Shown here: positions 52,915-61,589 of the stretch, piece by piece | Layout: each line of letters opens with the position of its first letter | Position numbering within the stretch: the first letter of the stretch is position 1 | Assembly (NCBI GenBank): GCA_036494815.1 | Contig: DASXNV010000013.1 | Location: 1-64,000, forward strand | Source of the DNA: Poindextera sp036494815 | Lineage (GTDB): Bacteria; Pseudomonadota; Alphaproteobacteria; Caulobacterales; Caulobacteraceae | DNA: 64,000 nt | Direction of reading: 5' to 3' | Notes under the pieces: generated by a model | Database searches by the model: none | Told to the model about the DNA's origin: nothing | The model's input: only the letters and a program-made list of their open reading frames with translations | Translations under genes and position numbers: made by a program

Positions 52915-52944
52915 GTCGCCCCTTTGCAGGGCGGGGATTGAAAC
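52915..52944 (+). repeat. single CRISPR-like repeat
   Basis: A 30-base element starts GTCGCCCC and ends GGGGATTGAAAC. It has a 5-bp CGCCC/GGGCG stem and the ATTGAAAC tail typical of type I-C (and related) CRISPR repeats. I find no second copy within the window and no cas gene, so this is not an array. It could be an orphan repeat from a lost array or a chance match. Confidence 0.35.
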
Positions 52945-52955
52945 ACGCATGCACG

Positions 52956-53011
52956 CGAGCCTACGGCTCGGGGTTCCAAGCCGCCCTCTTCACCGGGTGC
53001 GGCTCGGAACC
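52956..53011. repeat. two consecutive hairpins next to the CRISPR-like repeat
   Basis: CGAGCC-TAC-GGCTCG (52956-52970) is a perfect 6-bp stem. Directly after it, GGTTCC-A-AGCCGC (52972-52984) pairs with GCGGCT-C-GGAACC (52999-53011), giving 12 pairs with one A/C mismatch. No U-run follows. Together with the repeat it suggests a structured non-coding element or the end of a lost transcript. Confidence 0.4.
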
Positions 53012-53754
53012 TTGTGGGCGATCGGTGTGCGCCGAGTTCACCTCCGTCAACGTCCGTGGGATTCTCCTTCGTCAAGTCGGCAAAGCTCCTTGTGTCTGCG
53101 GCCATGCGGCCATGCGGCCCTCGGCCTTGCGACTAGGCCGGTCCACAATCGCCATCGCGCTGGGCCCCGACGGCGAAGGCCGTTGGTCCGCCTGGACTTG
53201 CAGCGATCGGACCTGACGGCAACGTGCTGATGCGACCACCCACACTCAGGGAGCTTAGGAGGCTTTCACGATTCAGGCCGGTATCTACACCAAGGTCTGG
53301 ACGCTCAAGGAGAGCTACGGCGGCGGCCAAGCGAAGAAGCGCAGCGATTGGTGAAGCGATTTGGGGTCGGCTTGGTGCTCGGCTACCGTGGTTGCGATCG
53401 TAGGGCCGCGGAAGAAGTGATCATCGGCGAGGCGCTCAGACCAAGCAACAGGCCCTACGACCGGCTCGCACCAGCAGTCCACTACTGAGAAGTCGACCAC
53501 CAGCGTCGCACCGGATTGGGCGATCCGGCCGGATCATATCGAACAATGACCAGCCTATCTTGGAGGCCCGCTTACGACCGGCGGTGTCGGCCCAGGCTGC
53601 CGCAATTTCGAACTGATCAATCCACCCGCCGACTTTGCGCGCCCCTGACCATCATGGCTGGGGGCGCATTCGTCGTTTCTGGGTTGATGTGATTGACGGC
53701 GGCAACCCCAGCTCCAATAACTCAGAGCTTGAGCTTAGCGACTGAGGTAGTGCT

Positions 53755-54597
53755 GTGAACGTCCATGCGCCGGTGCTTGAGCCTGTCGATTGTGGTGTGT
53801 GCGGCGCAGACGACGCCAAGCCATGGGGTCAGGAGAACGGCTATCACGCCGTGAAGTGCCGCCATTGCGGGCTGGTCTATGTTAATCCCAGGCCGCGAGC
53901 GGAGTTCATTTCCGCCGCCACCCGCACGGGGCTTCATCCGACCGATACTGGAGAAATGAACGTTCAGACCAAGCGGTCACGGGCGAAGATCGGCCACTAC
54001 GCCTCAGTGATAGGCAGACACTTTCGGCAGGAGTTGAAGGCGCCAATCTCATGGCTCGATGTCGGCGCCGGCTATGGTGAACTCGTGGAAGCCGTCCAGT
54101 TGGTGGCCACGCCGTGGAGCACTGTGAGCGGTGTTGAGCCGATGGCTGCAAAGGCCAGGGTCGCTGTCGCCCGCGGGCTCGCCGTTCAGGACGGTACGCT
54201 CGCCGACGTGCGCGATCGGTATGACGTCGTCTCGTTGATCAACGTGTTCTCCCATGTCCCCGACTTCCGCGCGTTCTGTGACGATCTGCGCGCGCATTTG
54301 AAGCCGGGGGGCTGCCTGTTCCTTGAGACGGGGAACGGGGGCGATCTTGAACGGCGCTCCGACTATCCAGACCGGCTCTATCTGCCTGATCACCTCGTCT
54401 TCATCGGTGTTGAGCAAATGCGCCGGCTGCTTGACCGGGCCGGGTTCGATCTTGTCGCCGTTGAGGAGGTGGCGCCAGCGCCGCTCTCGCGGTTTAAGAA
54501 CCTCGCCAAGACAGTGGTTGACGGCCGCTGGCAGTTGGCGGCGGCGCTGCGCTCGCCATTCCGCTCGGTGTTCTTCAAGGCGAAGATGCGCTCCTGA
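53755..54597 (+). CDS. class I SAM methyltransferase with N-terminal zinc ribbon
   Basis: A 280-residue methyltransferase. Residues about 10-45 hold two CxxC pairs (DCGVCGADD, KCRHCGLVYVNPRP), a zinc-ribbon found on sugar-type methyltransferases. The Rossmann part has SAM motif I WLDVGAGYGELVEA, and VVSLINVFSHVPDF (motif II/III), then LKPGGCLFLETGNG. It probably methylates a sugar or glycan precursor in the glycan region. GTG start at 53755; ribosome site weak. Confidence 0.85.
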   Translation: MNVHAPVLEPVDCGVCGADDAKPWGQENGYHAVKCRHCGLVYVNPRPRAEFISAATRTGLHPTDTGEMNVQTKRSRAKIGHYASVIGRHFRQELKAPISWLDVGAGYGELVEAVQLVATPWSTVSGVEPMAAKARVAVARGLAVQDGTLADVRDRYDVVSLINVFSHVPDFRAFCDDLRAHLKPGGCLFLETGNGGDLERRSDYPDRLYLPDHLVFIGVEQMRRLLDRAGFDLVAVEEVAPAPLSRFKNLAKTVVDGRWQLAAALRSPFRSVFFKAKMRS

Positions 54598-54604
54598 CGC
54601 CAGC

Positions 54605-55153
54605 CTTTTTCCTTGGAACAGGCGCGCCTATTTCAGAGAGCCCGACCACAGCGCCCGGCCTGCCGGAGGATCGAGACGTCTTCAACAATCGCCGCAAGGC
54701 ATGGCCGCCGAGATCGCCCGCGTGCTCAAACCGGGCGGCTGGTTCTGCGCCTGGACGCCCAACAAATGGGGCTATGTGGGCATTGGTGCGCGGCTGATCC
54801 CCAATGGCCTGCACGCTCGCCTGCTGAAAATCGTCCAGCCCAACAACCGCACGCCCAAGGACATGTTCTCCACGCGCTACCGGATGAACACCAAAGGGGC
54901 CATCGGCCGCCTGTTTCCGCGCGACCGCTTTGAAAACTTCTCCTTCGGCTTCAACGCCCAGCCGTCCTACAACCTCGGCAACATCCTCGTCGCCCGGCTG
55001 TGGCTGATCTATATGGCCCTGACGCCGGAACCCCTGGCGCAGACCCTATTCGTGTTTTTGCGCAAACGGACGGGGTCGGGGTGTTCGAGGAGCCTTTCAG
55101 ACGCTGACGCCGAGGCGATCACTCCGCAGCGGCTGCGACCAGGAGCGCTCTAG
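54605..55153 (+). pseudogene. second SAM methyltransferase, 5'-truncated
   Basis: From about 54699 the frame reads MAAEIARVLKPGGWFCAWTPNKWGY, then IGARLIPNGLHARLLKIVQPNNRTPKDMFSTRYRMNTK and LGNILVARLWLIYMALTPEPLAQTLFVFLRKR (read in parts): the back half of a class I methyltransferase. SAM motif I and the front half are missing; a neighbouring frame (EDRDVFNNRRKA) carries a frameshifted scrap of the middle. It overlaps the convergent acyltransferase gene by 35 bases. Probably non-functional. Confidence 0.65.
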
Positions 55154-56153
55154 GCTCCTTGAGCCATTTGATGATCGGCCGCTCGATAAACAGATAGACC
55201 GCGATACCGGCGCCGATGCAGGCGCAGACCATGACGATCGAAGCCAGGACCACCAGGCGCGGATCGTGGACAATCCTGTGCGCGGCCTGAAACAGCGCCG
55301 AGAGCACAAGCACGTGCGACAGATAGATCGAATAGGACGCATCGCCTACGAGGAGCAGGGCCGGGATCCGGGTCGCTCCGCGGGCCTGTTCAAGGAAGAC
55401 GCAACCCGACACGAACAAGGCGGCCGGGACGCCCCATGCCAGGCCACGCGGTAGCCAGGGAACAAGGCTGAGGAGGCCAAGACTGATCGCGCCCAGAAGG
55501 ATGAGGGCGCCGCCGAACCAGGACGGGAGGCGTTGCGGCGTGGCGTGGGCGATCAACAGCCCAAGGACGCACCCCATGCCAAATTCCAGCAGGAGCGTGT
55601 TGCTGTAGAAGGCGATCTGGCTGGTTGGGGAATGGGGGATCAGGCCTGTGAGAACGAACAGGACAAGAGGGACCAGAATGAAGCCGAGACGCCAGCGCAG
55701 CGGGGCGAAAAGGGCGAGCGTGAAGAGGGCGTAGAACATCATCTCATAGTTCAGCGTCCAGCCCGGAAACAGCAGCGGCTCGAACGTGCCCTTCACAGGG
55801 TGGATCGCCGGCATGAAGACGTAGGAGGAAATCACGTGCCAGAGCTCAAATTTTGACGTCAGCGTCGCCGTCGGATGGATCAGGAGCACCGCCAACATCA
55901 GCGTGGTCATGATCCAATAGAGCGGTACGATCCGCTTTAGGCGCCGGCTCAAGAAACGCCACGCACCGCCCGCCTTGCCGGCGGTGACGCTCCACATCAC
56001 CAGGCCGCTGATGACAAAGAAGATATCCACGCCGCCCGAAAGCAGGAAATAGTGCGGCTTGTCCTGTGGAATCCAATGCAGGGCCACATGGTAGCAGAGC
56101 ACCATGATCGCCGCGAACCCGCGGAGGTATTGAACGATCGGACTGAACTTCAT
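55119..56153 (-). CDS. acyltransferase-3 family membrane protein
   Basis: A 344-residue integral-membrane acyltransferase: QYLRGFAAIMVLCYHVALHW with the conserved His, GVDIFFVISGLVMW (F-x-I-S-G), and LLVGDASYSIYLSHVLVLSALF near the end. Likely adds acetyl or similar groups to a surface polysaccharide. Its start overlaps the stop of the upstream polymerase-like gene (ATGA), so both are co-translated and probably act on the same glycan. Confidence 0.9.
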   Translation of the reverse strand: MKFSPIVQYLRGFAAIMVLCYHVALHWIPQDKPHYFLLSGGVDIFFVISGLVMWSVTAGKAGGAWRFLSRRLKRIVPLYWIMTTLMLAVLLIHPTATLTSKFELWHVISSYVFMPAIHPVKGTFEPLLFPGWTLNYEMMFYALFTLALFAPLRWRLGFILVPLVLFVLTGLIPHSPTSQIAFYSNTLLLEFGMGCVLGLLIAHATPQRLPSWFGGALILLGAISLGLLSLVPWLPRGLAWGVPAALFVSGCVFLEQARGATRIPALLLVGDASYSIYLSHVLVLSALFQAAHRIVHDPRLVVLASIVMVCACIGAGIAVYLFIERPIIKWLKEPRALLVAAAAE

Positions 56154-57523
56154 GATCGGCTGTAAGGCGCTCCGCGGCTTGCGGTGGCCATGGCCATGGG
56201 CGTTGCGGCCGGAGCGACATAGTCAGCCAGGCGGCTGCTGACACGCCATCGCGGATTTGGCTTCACGTAGATCGCGCAGAGGAGATAGCAATAGAGGATC
56301 TGCACCGGAACGAGCAGGCCGCCGTTCAGGGCTTCATACTGGATCCATATCATGGCGATGATCGGCAGGGGGACCGCTCCGCGCGCAAGGATGATCCAAA
56401 AGTAGGCTGACCAAACGACGGCGACGAAGATCCCGAACTCAATGAGCAGCTTGGTGGGTGTTCCGTACGCAGGCGCGCCGTTGGGTCGCCCCTTGATGAA
56501 GACGGGCAGCCTGGCGTCATAAGCCGAGTTGCTGGCGCCTATGCCAAGATAGGCGTCGTGCGCACCGGAATTCAGTTGCTGCCAGGCGAGTTGATAGGGC
56601 CACACAAACCGCTGGTTGGCGCTGGCGCCCTGTTGGTTAAATTCAGTGGATCGCGCCAAATAGTCGTTCAAAAGGCCCTTGGCCGCCGCGCCGCCGATAA
56701 TCAGCGGTACGACCATCGCGGCGATCATGAGCGTGGAGGATTTGGCCCTCGGCAATAGAAACGGCCCCACCGCCAGGAGCATCAAAAAGCCGGTGCCGGC
56801 ATAGGTCGACAGGAGCGCCAGGAACAGGAAGGCGAGCCTTGCGAGATTCTGCCTCGTGCAGAACTCGGCGATGATCCCCATGGCGAGCATCTGCGACGTG
56901 TGCGAGGCCTCCAGCATGAAAAATGCGTTCGGCTTGGTGTAGGGTGACGCCCAATGCACCGGCTGGACATAAACATAGTGCAAAAAGAGGAAATCATCCG
57001 GAAGAATCTTGTCCATATTTGGGAGGGCGTGGTGGGTTAGGTTGAATATCCAATCCACATAGACAAGAAATGCGACCAAGGTGGTGATGCCCACGAAGTT
57101 GCGCATAATGCGAAACACCGCCGCCTTTTCCAGCGGCGCGACAAACATGAATATGACATAGTAACACATCGCTGCGAGAACGCCCGGAACGGAAAACGAC
57201 TCGCGAAAGGGAGTGAAGAGCTGCTCGCCGAGCAGGATCGTGCAGAATATAAAGAACCCGACGGCCCTCTTCTGTTCAATAACGAGCAATCCGCGATAGA
57301 ACAGCATGGCCACCAGGCCTATGCCGGCGAAAAAGCAGATCTCAATATTAAAGGGCGGAAGGGCGATCTTTTCGGAAAGGATGGCGAACCATAGCGTGGC
57401 GGAAATCCACCAGACCAGAATTTCAGACTGGCGGCTGATCGGCCCATCGGCATCCGGATTGTAGCGGTCAAAGGCCCCAACGCGCGCGGCGATCGGCGTG
57501 ACGATGCGTTGTATCAGTTTCAT
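56150..57523 (-). CDS. O-antigen polymerase/ligase-like membrane protein (Wzy-like)
   Basis: A 457-residue protein with about 10-12 hydrophobic helices and one large periplasmic loop (about residues 290-360, with GIGASNSAYDARLPVFIKGRPNGAPAYGTPTK, read in parts), the layout of Wzy polymerases and WaaL-type ligases. The family is poorly conserved, so I rely on topology and on the acyltransferase in ATGA overlap. It would polymerise lipid-linked repeat units in the periplasm. First gene of this small operon. Confidence 0.75.
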   Translation of the reverse strand: MKLIQRIVTPIAARVGAFDRYNPDADGPISRQSEILVWWISATLWFAILSEKIALPPFNIEICFFAGIGLVAMLFYRGLLVIEQKRAVGFFIFCTILLGEQLFTPFRESFSVPGVLAAMCYYVIFMFVAPLEKAAVFRIMRNFVGITTLVAFLVYVDWIFNLTHHALPNMDKILPDDFLFLHYVYVQPVHWASPYTKPNAFFMLEASHTSQMLAMGIIAEFCTRQNLARLAFLFLALLSTYAGTGFLMLLAVGPFLLPRAKSSTLMIAAMVVPLIIGGAAAKGLLNDYLARSTEFNQQGASANQRFVWPYQLAWQQLNSGAHDAYLGIGASNSAYDARLPVFIKGRPNGAPAYGTPTKLLIEFGIFVAVVWSAYFWIILARGAVPLPIIAMIWIQYEALNGGLLVPVQILYCYLLCAIYVKPNPRWRVSSRLADYVAPAATPMAMATASRGAPYSRS

Positions 57524-58147
57524 GGGCGCTCCGGCACTTCGCTGGGAGGGCTAGCATGGTCGGGTTAAAATATCTACGCGCGGGACGGCAAGGCCGGTGT
57601 CTGCGTCGCGCCTGCCAATCGGCCAGGCAAGGCCTTGAGCCTTGATGGACGGCGGATCGCGTGAACGCCCAACGGCGCTGAAATCGTTGGCGTCTGCCAG
57701 GTTTGGCGCCGCAAAAACGTGGGGTTCAGCGGGCGAAGCCCGCCGCGGTCCTCCAGGGCAGCGGCCCTCACTTAAACAAGCGACCGGGCCCCCAGCGCCC
57801 GCGAAGAGGCGCCTGTGAGGCCTGTCGGAGAACATCCCGGGGCCGGCTGGGCGCGCCTTGCCTTCGGGCGCGGCTCTCGAACGGTAAGCGCCAAGCGTTG
57901 AGCGCCCCTGCGCAGGCCTTCGCCGGCGATCGCGGCGCCTGCCCGGCGCGCCGCGTCGATCTGGTTCCCGGCCGCCTGAGCGCCCGGTCGAGGCTCAAGC
58001 TCGTGCGCCGAGGGCTCATGGGCGCGCTACCCTGAGCCTGAACAAGGCGCCGGGCGCGGTCGGTCCCTTGGCATGCCGTTTGCTCTGGACAGGCTTCACC
58101 GCATCTTTAAAGGATGCGGTCGGGTCGAGCAGGGGCGTAGTTTGACG
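57524..58147. other. GC-rich divergent spacer, no gene recognised
   Basis: 624 bases between the polymerase-like gene and the sterol-desaturase gene. The plus frame 57703-58035 is Arg/Pro-rich chance sequence. GCGGGC-GAA-GCCCGC (57729-57743) and CGCATC-N7-GATGCG (58100-58118) are perfect 6-bp stems, the second 30 bases before the next start. The AT-rich part near 57540-57570 probably holds the polymerase promoter. Confidence 0.4.
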
Positions 58148-59104
58148 ATGGAAAAGCTGCTGAACAAGATCGGACACGTCAATCCGGTTCATATCCTGAT
58201 ATCCGCGTCAGGGTTTGTTATATTTCTTATCTTCGCCCTGCTGAGATACAGTCTGAATTGCCGCGACCGCTCTGAGCGAATGTCAGCCATCGGCTATGTA
58301 TCCTACACGTTCCCGTTCAAGAAATGGATTAGCATTTCCAATCGGATCGATATCTTCTTCTACGCCGTCAATAAGGTGACGGGCCATATTGTCTTCATCA
58401 CCAACATGGCCTTGGCGTTTTTTCTTGCAAAGCTTATCACCTACGGCCTGTCGAAAACAGTGGGCGCCAGCTGGGACATGCATCCCGGATGGGTTGGGCT
58501 GTCATTGGCCTATGTCCTGGCCTTCGTTCCGCGCGACTTCCTGCGGTTCGCGTCCCATTGGATGCAGCACAAGGTGCCGTTCCTCTGGGAGTTCCACAAA
58601 GTCCACCATTCGGCGCAATGGCTGACGCCGCTCACCACGGAACGGTCGCATCCGGTAGAGGATCAGATCGATACGGGCGCCGAGGGGCTGGCGCTGGGCA
58701 TAACCTTCGGCATTCTCAGGCACTTCTACAATTTCTCAGACGCTGAGGTCATTTTCATCGCCGTAAATTCCTGGTGGGTGGGTCACCTCATCCTGCTTGG
58801 CCCCCTGCAGCACTCTCATATTCCCATCAGCTTTGGCATCTTCGACAGGATCTTCTTTAGCCCCAGCATGCACCACGTTCACCATAGCTCCGAGGAGCGG
58901 CACTGGGACAAGAATTTCGGCAACTGCATCTCGATCTGGGACCGGCTTTTTGGCACTTTTTACGAACCGATCCCCGGCGAGAGCCTGACGCTCGGCCTGG
59001 ATAACGCCGAGCACCACCAGTACGAAACCATCATCGGCTGCTATGTTCTGCCGTTCCAGAAAGTCTGGCGGCGAACCAAGCCTTTCGTGACAGAGCCTGC
59101 GTGA
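58148..59104 (+). CDS. sterol-desaturase/fatty acid hydroxylase family protein
   Basis: A 318-residue di-iron membrane enzyme of the FA-hydroxylase superfamily. The His clusters are HWMQH (about residue 140), HKVHH (about 154) and MHHVHH (about 240), with four or more hydrophobic helices around them. Members hydroxylate or desaturate lipid chains, including carotenoids, hopanoid- or sterol-like lipids and ether lipids. ATG 58148 chosen; the frame upstream (from 58073) is not family-like. It is coupled to the metallophosphoesterase by a GTGA overlap. Confidence 0.9.
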   Translation: MEKLLNKIGHVNPVHILISASGFVIFLIFALLRYSLNCRDRSERMSAIGYVSYTFPFKKWISISNRIDIFFYAVNKVTGHIVFITNMALAFFLAKLITYGLSKTVGASWDMHPGWVGLSLAYVLAFVPRDFLRFASHWMQHKVPFLWEFHKVHHSAQWLTPLTTERSHPVEDQIDTGAEGLALGITFGILRHFYNFSDAEVIFIAVNSWWVGHLILLGPLQHSHIPISFGIFDRIFFSPSMHHVHHSSEERHWDKNFGNCISIWDRLFGTFYEPIPGESLTLGLDNAEHHQYETIIGCYVLPFQKVWRRTKPFVTEPA

Positions 59105-60363
59105 TCTTCACCCTTCTCGCGAGTCTGGCGGCCGCTGCGATTTCGCCTGCGCCCGCCAGCCGCACTGTGGCTTGGACCGAGCTGACCGTGAAAGGCCTTG
59201 AGGCGCGGACGGTCGCCTTTGACGGCCTGTGTCCAGCGGCCAGGATCGACGGTCGCGGGGCGGTGATGACGATCCGAGCCCAAGCCCAGCCTGGATTTCA
59301 AGGCGCGGTGTGTGCGATGGCGGTTCCAGCGTCCGCCAAGTCGCTGACGGTGGGTGGGGCGGTGTTACCGGTCCTGCGCCGCCTCCCCATGCGCATTGTC
59401 GTGCTTGGGGATACAGGCTGCCGGGTCAAGGGGACGGACACGCAGGACTGTAACGATTCCGAGCATTGGCCGTTCCCAACCATCGCTCGCCTGGCGGCGG
59501 CTCAGCGGCCCGATCTGGTCATTCACATTGGCGACTATGTCTACCGGGAGACGCCGTGCCCGCCGCGCAGGGCGGGATGCGTGGGAAGCCCCTTTGGCGA
59601 CAACTGGCCGACCTGGGACGCCGACCTTTTCCAACCGGCCGCGCCGCTTCTGGCCGCCGCGCCATGGGTGTTCGCGCGGGGCAATCACGAATCCTGCGCG
59701 CGAGCCGCCACAGGCTGGTTTCGGATCCTCGACCCGGCCCCGCGGCCCCTGACCTGTCCCGCCCTGAGTCCGGCCTTCGAGGCCAGTCTCGGTGACATGA
59801 GTCTGTTTGTGCTCGACAGCTCCGAGGCCAACGACAATCTTGCCGTCGGCCCTGATGTCACAGACCTGTCCAAGGCGGTGGATGGCCTGGGCGGGGCGCT
59901 CGCTCATCACCCCGGCTGGATCGTCACACACAGGCCCATCTGGGCGCTGGCCCCCATCAGCCATATCGGACCGGTCTGGCCGCTGGAGATCGGCCTGAAC
60001 GCCACCGAACAGCGGGTTTTGGACGCGCGCGATCTGTCGGGCGTAGGGCTTGTTCTGTCGGGGCATGTCCATCACTTCGCCGCCTACAGTTTTGGCCGCG
60101 CGCGGCCGCCTCAACTGATCATCGGAACAGGGGGCGATCTTCGGGCCTTTCATGATCCGCCCTACGCCCGGGACCCTGACGTGGCGCTGGACGGTTTGCC
60201 CGCGACGAGCCTGACGATCTCGAAGTTCGGCTATCTGGTGCTCGATCGGGTGGCCGGCGGCTGGAGCGGCGCCTTCAGGGGCCTGCATGACGAGGTGATC
60301 GCCACCTGCAGCCTTCACCAGCGCCAACTCACCTGCGCCTCGACGAGCGGCGCTCAGCGCTAG
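59101..60363 (+). CDS. secreted calcineurin-like metallophosphoesterase
   Basis: A 420-residue exported phosphoesterase. The GTG start overlaps the previous stop, and the first 20 residues form a signal peptide (IFTLLASLAAAAISPAPAS). Metal-binding motifs: VLGDTG, IGDYVYRE, GNHESC, THRPIW and SGHVHHF. An N-terminal beta domain precedes the catalytic domain, as in purple-acid-phosphatase-like proteins. Several Cys pairs suggest disulfides. Likely substrate is an extracellular phosphomonoester or diester. Confidence 0.88.
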   Translation: MIFTLLASLAAAAISPAPASRTVAWTELTVKGLEARTVAFDGLCPAARIDGRGAVMTIRAQAQPGFQGAVCAMAVPASAKSLTVGGAVLPVLRRLPMRIVVLGDTGCRVKGTDTQDCNDSEHWPFPTIARLAAAQRPDLVIHIGDYVYRETPCPPRRAGCVGSPFGDNWPTWDADLFQPAAPLLAAAPWVFARGNHESCARAATGWFRILDPAPRPLTCPALSPAFEASLGDMSLFVLDSSEANDNLAVGPDVTDLSKAVDGLGGALAHHPGWIVTHRPIWALAPISHIGPVWPLEIGLNATEQRVLDARDLSGVGLVLSGHVHHFAAYSFGRARPPQLIIGTGGDLRAFHDPPYARDPDVALDGLPATSLTISKFGYLVLDRVAGGWSGAFRGLHDEVIATCSLHQRQLTCASTSGAQR

Positions 60364-60452
60364 ATCCGGCGTTGCGGGCAAGACGCGTATAGATCGCCTG
60401 GCGGCCGGGTCATTCAGGTCCGGCCTGGCCCATGGCTTAATTGGAGTGGAAA

Positions 60453-61589
60453 ATGTCCCGCCTCGGCCCTTGGGTGTGCGTCCGTTTGATGGCGGGCGCG
60501 GTGATCGGTTCAATCGCCATGGCCGCAGGCCCGGCCCAGGCGGCAGGCGCCTATGGGGCCGGCGGAGCGTCGACCGATTTGGTTGCGCCCTTCCACACCG
60601 TCGCGCCGCAAACCCAACGGGTCGCGGGCAGCGGCTGCCTGCCCACGCCGCTGGCGCCTCAATCCCTGGCCATCGGCGCCATCTACCAGAAGGGCGACCC
60701 GACATTCTCGCATCTCGACCTGCCTGCGCAGCAGGCCGTCGCAAAGCTCATGAGACCCATTTGGGATTTTGACGCGGCTGTGGACACCGAGGCCAATCGT
60801 TACACCAAGTCACGCGGCGCCGATGTGGCGGCGGGCGCCTGCGCGCTCAGGATGTTGGACAGCTGGGCCACGTCCAACGCCGTCATGCAGCTGACCGGGC
60901 ACGATTCGTATCTCTATCGGGCCAACCTGATCAGCGCGCTCTCCTTCGACTTTATGCAGGTCCGGGGGCTGAACACCGGCGACCCCGGCCAGAACCCACG
61001 TATCGCCGCGTGGCTGCGGCGCCTGGGCGAGGACACCATGGACCATTGGTCTCATCTGCCGCCCCAATCCATGGTCAATCTGAACAACCACCGCGCCTGG
61101 GCGGGCCTTGCGGCGGCGGCGGCCGGCGTGGCGAGCCAGGACCGCCGTCTGTTCGCGTGGGGCCTCGACAGCTATCGCGTGGTCGCCTGCGAGGGTGACG
61201 CCGACGGCGCCCTTCCCAGAGAACTCAGCCGGGCCAGCCGGGCCAGGCACTATATGCTCTATACGGCCGAGCCCCTGGTGATGACGGCGGAATTGGGGGA
61301 GGCCAACGGCATGGGCGCCTATGCCCTGTGCGCCGGCGCTGTGCATCGTATCGCGAGCTTCGCCCTGAGGTCCGTGGATGACCCCTCTGAGATCGAACGC
61401 AAGGCGGGCGCCGCCCAAGAGCCGTTTTTCAGGCCCGACGGAAGCTTCAGCAAGCCCGACCTGGCTTGGGTGGAGGCCTATCGCCGCCGCTTTCCCGATC
61501 GGGTGCGATTGCCGACGGCGTTCATCAGTTCACGGCCCTATTTCGCGCCGGATCTCGGCGGCGATTTGACCGCCCTGTTCAGCCCGTGA
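60453..61589 (+). CDS. alginate lyase-like (PL5-type) secreted protein
   Basis: A 378-residue exported protein with a signal peptide ending near residue 31 (GPAQAAGA). NNHRAWAGLAAAAAGVAS, LPRELSRASRARHYMLYTAEPLVMTAELGEANG (read in parts) match the alpha/alpha-barrel of the poly(beta-D-mannuronate) lyase family, with Asn-His and Arg/Tyr candidates for catalysis. In polysaccharide loci such lyases trim polymer during export. The ATG at 60453 has GGAG six bases ahead. The 3' end overlaps the convergent glycosyltransferase by 11 bases. Confidence 0.8.
   Translation: MSRLGPWVCVRLMAGAVIGSIAMAAGPAQAAGAYGAGGASTDLVAPFHTVAPQTQRVAGSGCLPTPLAPQSLAIGAIYQKGDPTFSHLDLPAQQAVAKLMRPIWDFDAAVDTEANRYTKSRGADVAAGACALRMLDSWATSNAVMQLTGHDSYLYRANLISALSFDFMQVRGLNTGDPGQNPRIAAWLRRLGEDTMDHWSHLPPQSMVNLNNHRAWAGLAAAAAGVASQDRRLFAWGLDSYRVVACEGDADGALPRELSRASRARHYMLYTAEPLVMTAELGEANGMGAYALCAGAVHRIASFALRSVDDPSEIERKAGAAQEPFFRPDGSFSKPDLAWVEAYRRRFPDRVRLPTAFISSRPYFAPDLGGDLTALFSP

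Larger units (their letters stand above)
52378..53754. other. 1.4 kb stretch without a recognisable gene
   Basis: No frame on either strand shows a family motif with a ribosome site. Frames such as 52487-52825 (plus) and 53315-53500 (minus) have composition typical of chance frames. The stretch contains one CRISPR-like repeat and hairpins, listed separately, and may be the remains of several genes lost from the glycan region. Confidence 0.45.

Noticed and set aside
52860..53100. CRISPR array
   Set aside because: Only one repeat-like unit is present; there is no second copy at spacer distance and no cas gene.
57703..58035. 110-residue plus-strand frame in the GC-rich spacer
   Set aside because: Arg/Pro-rich low-complexity translation with no ribosome site; judged non-coding.
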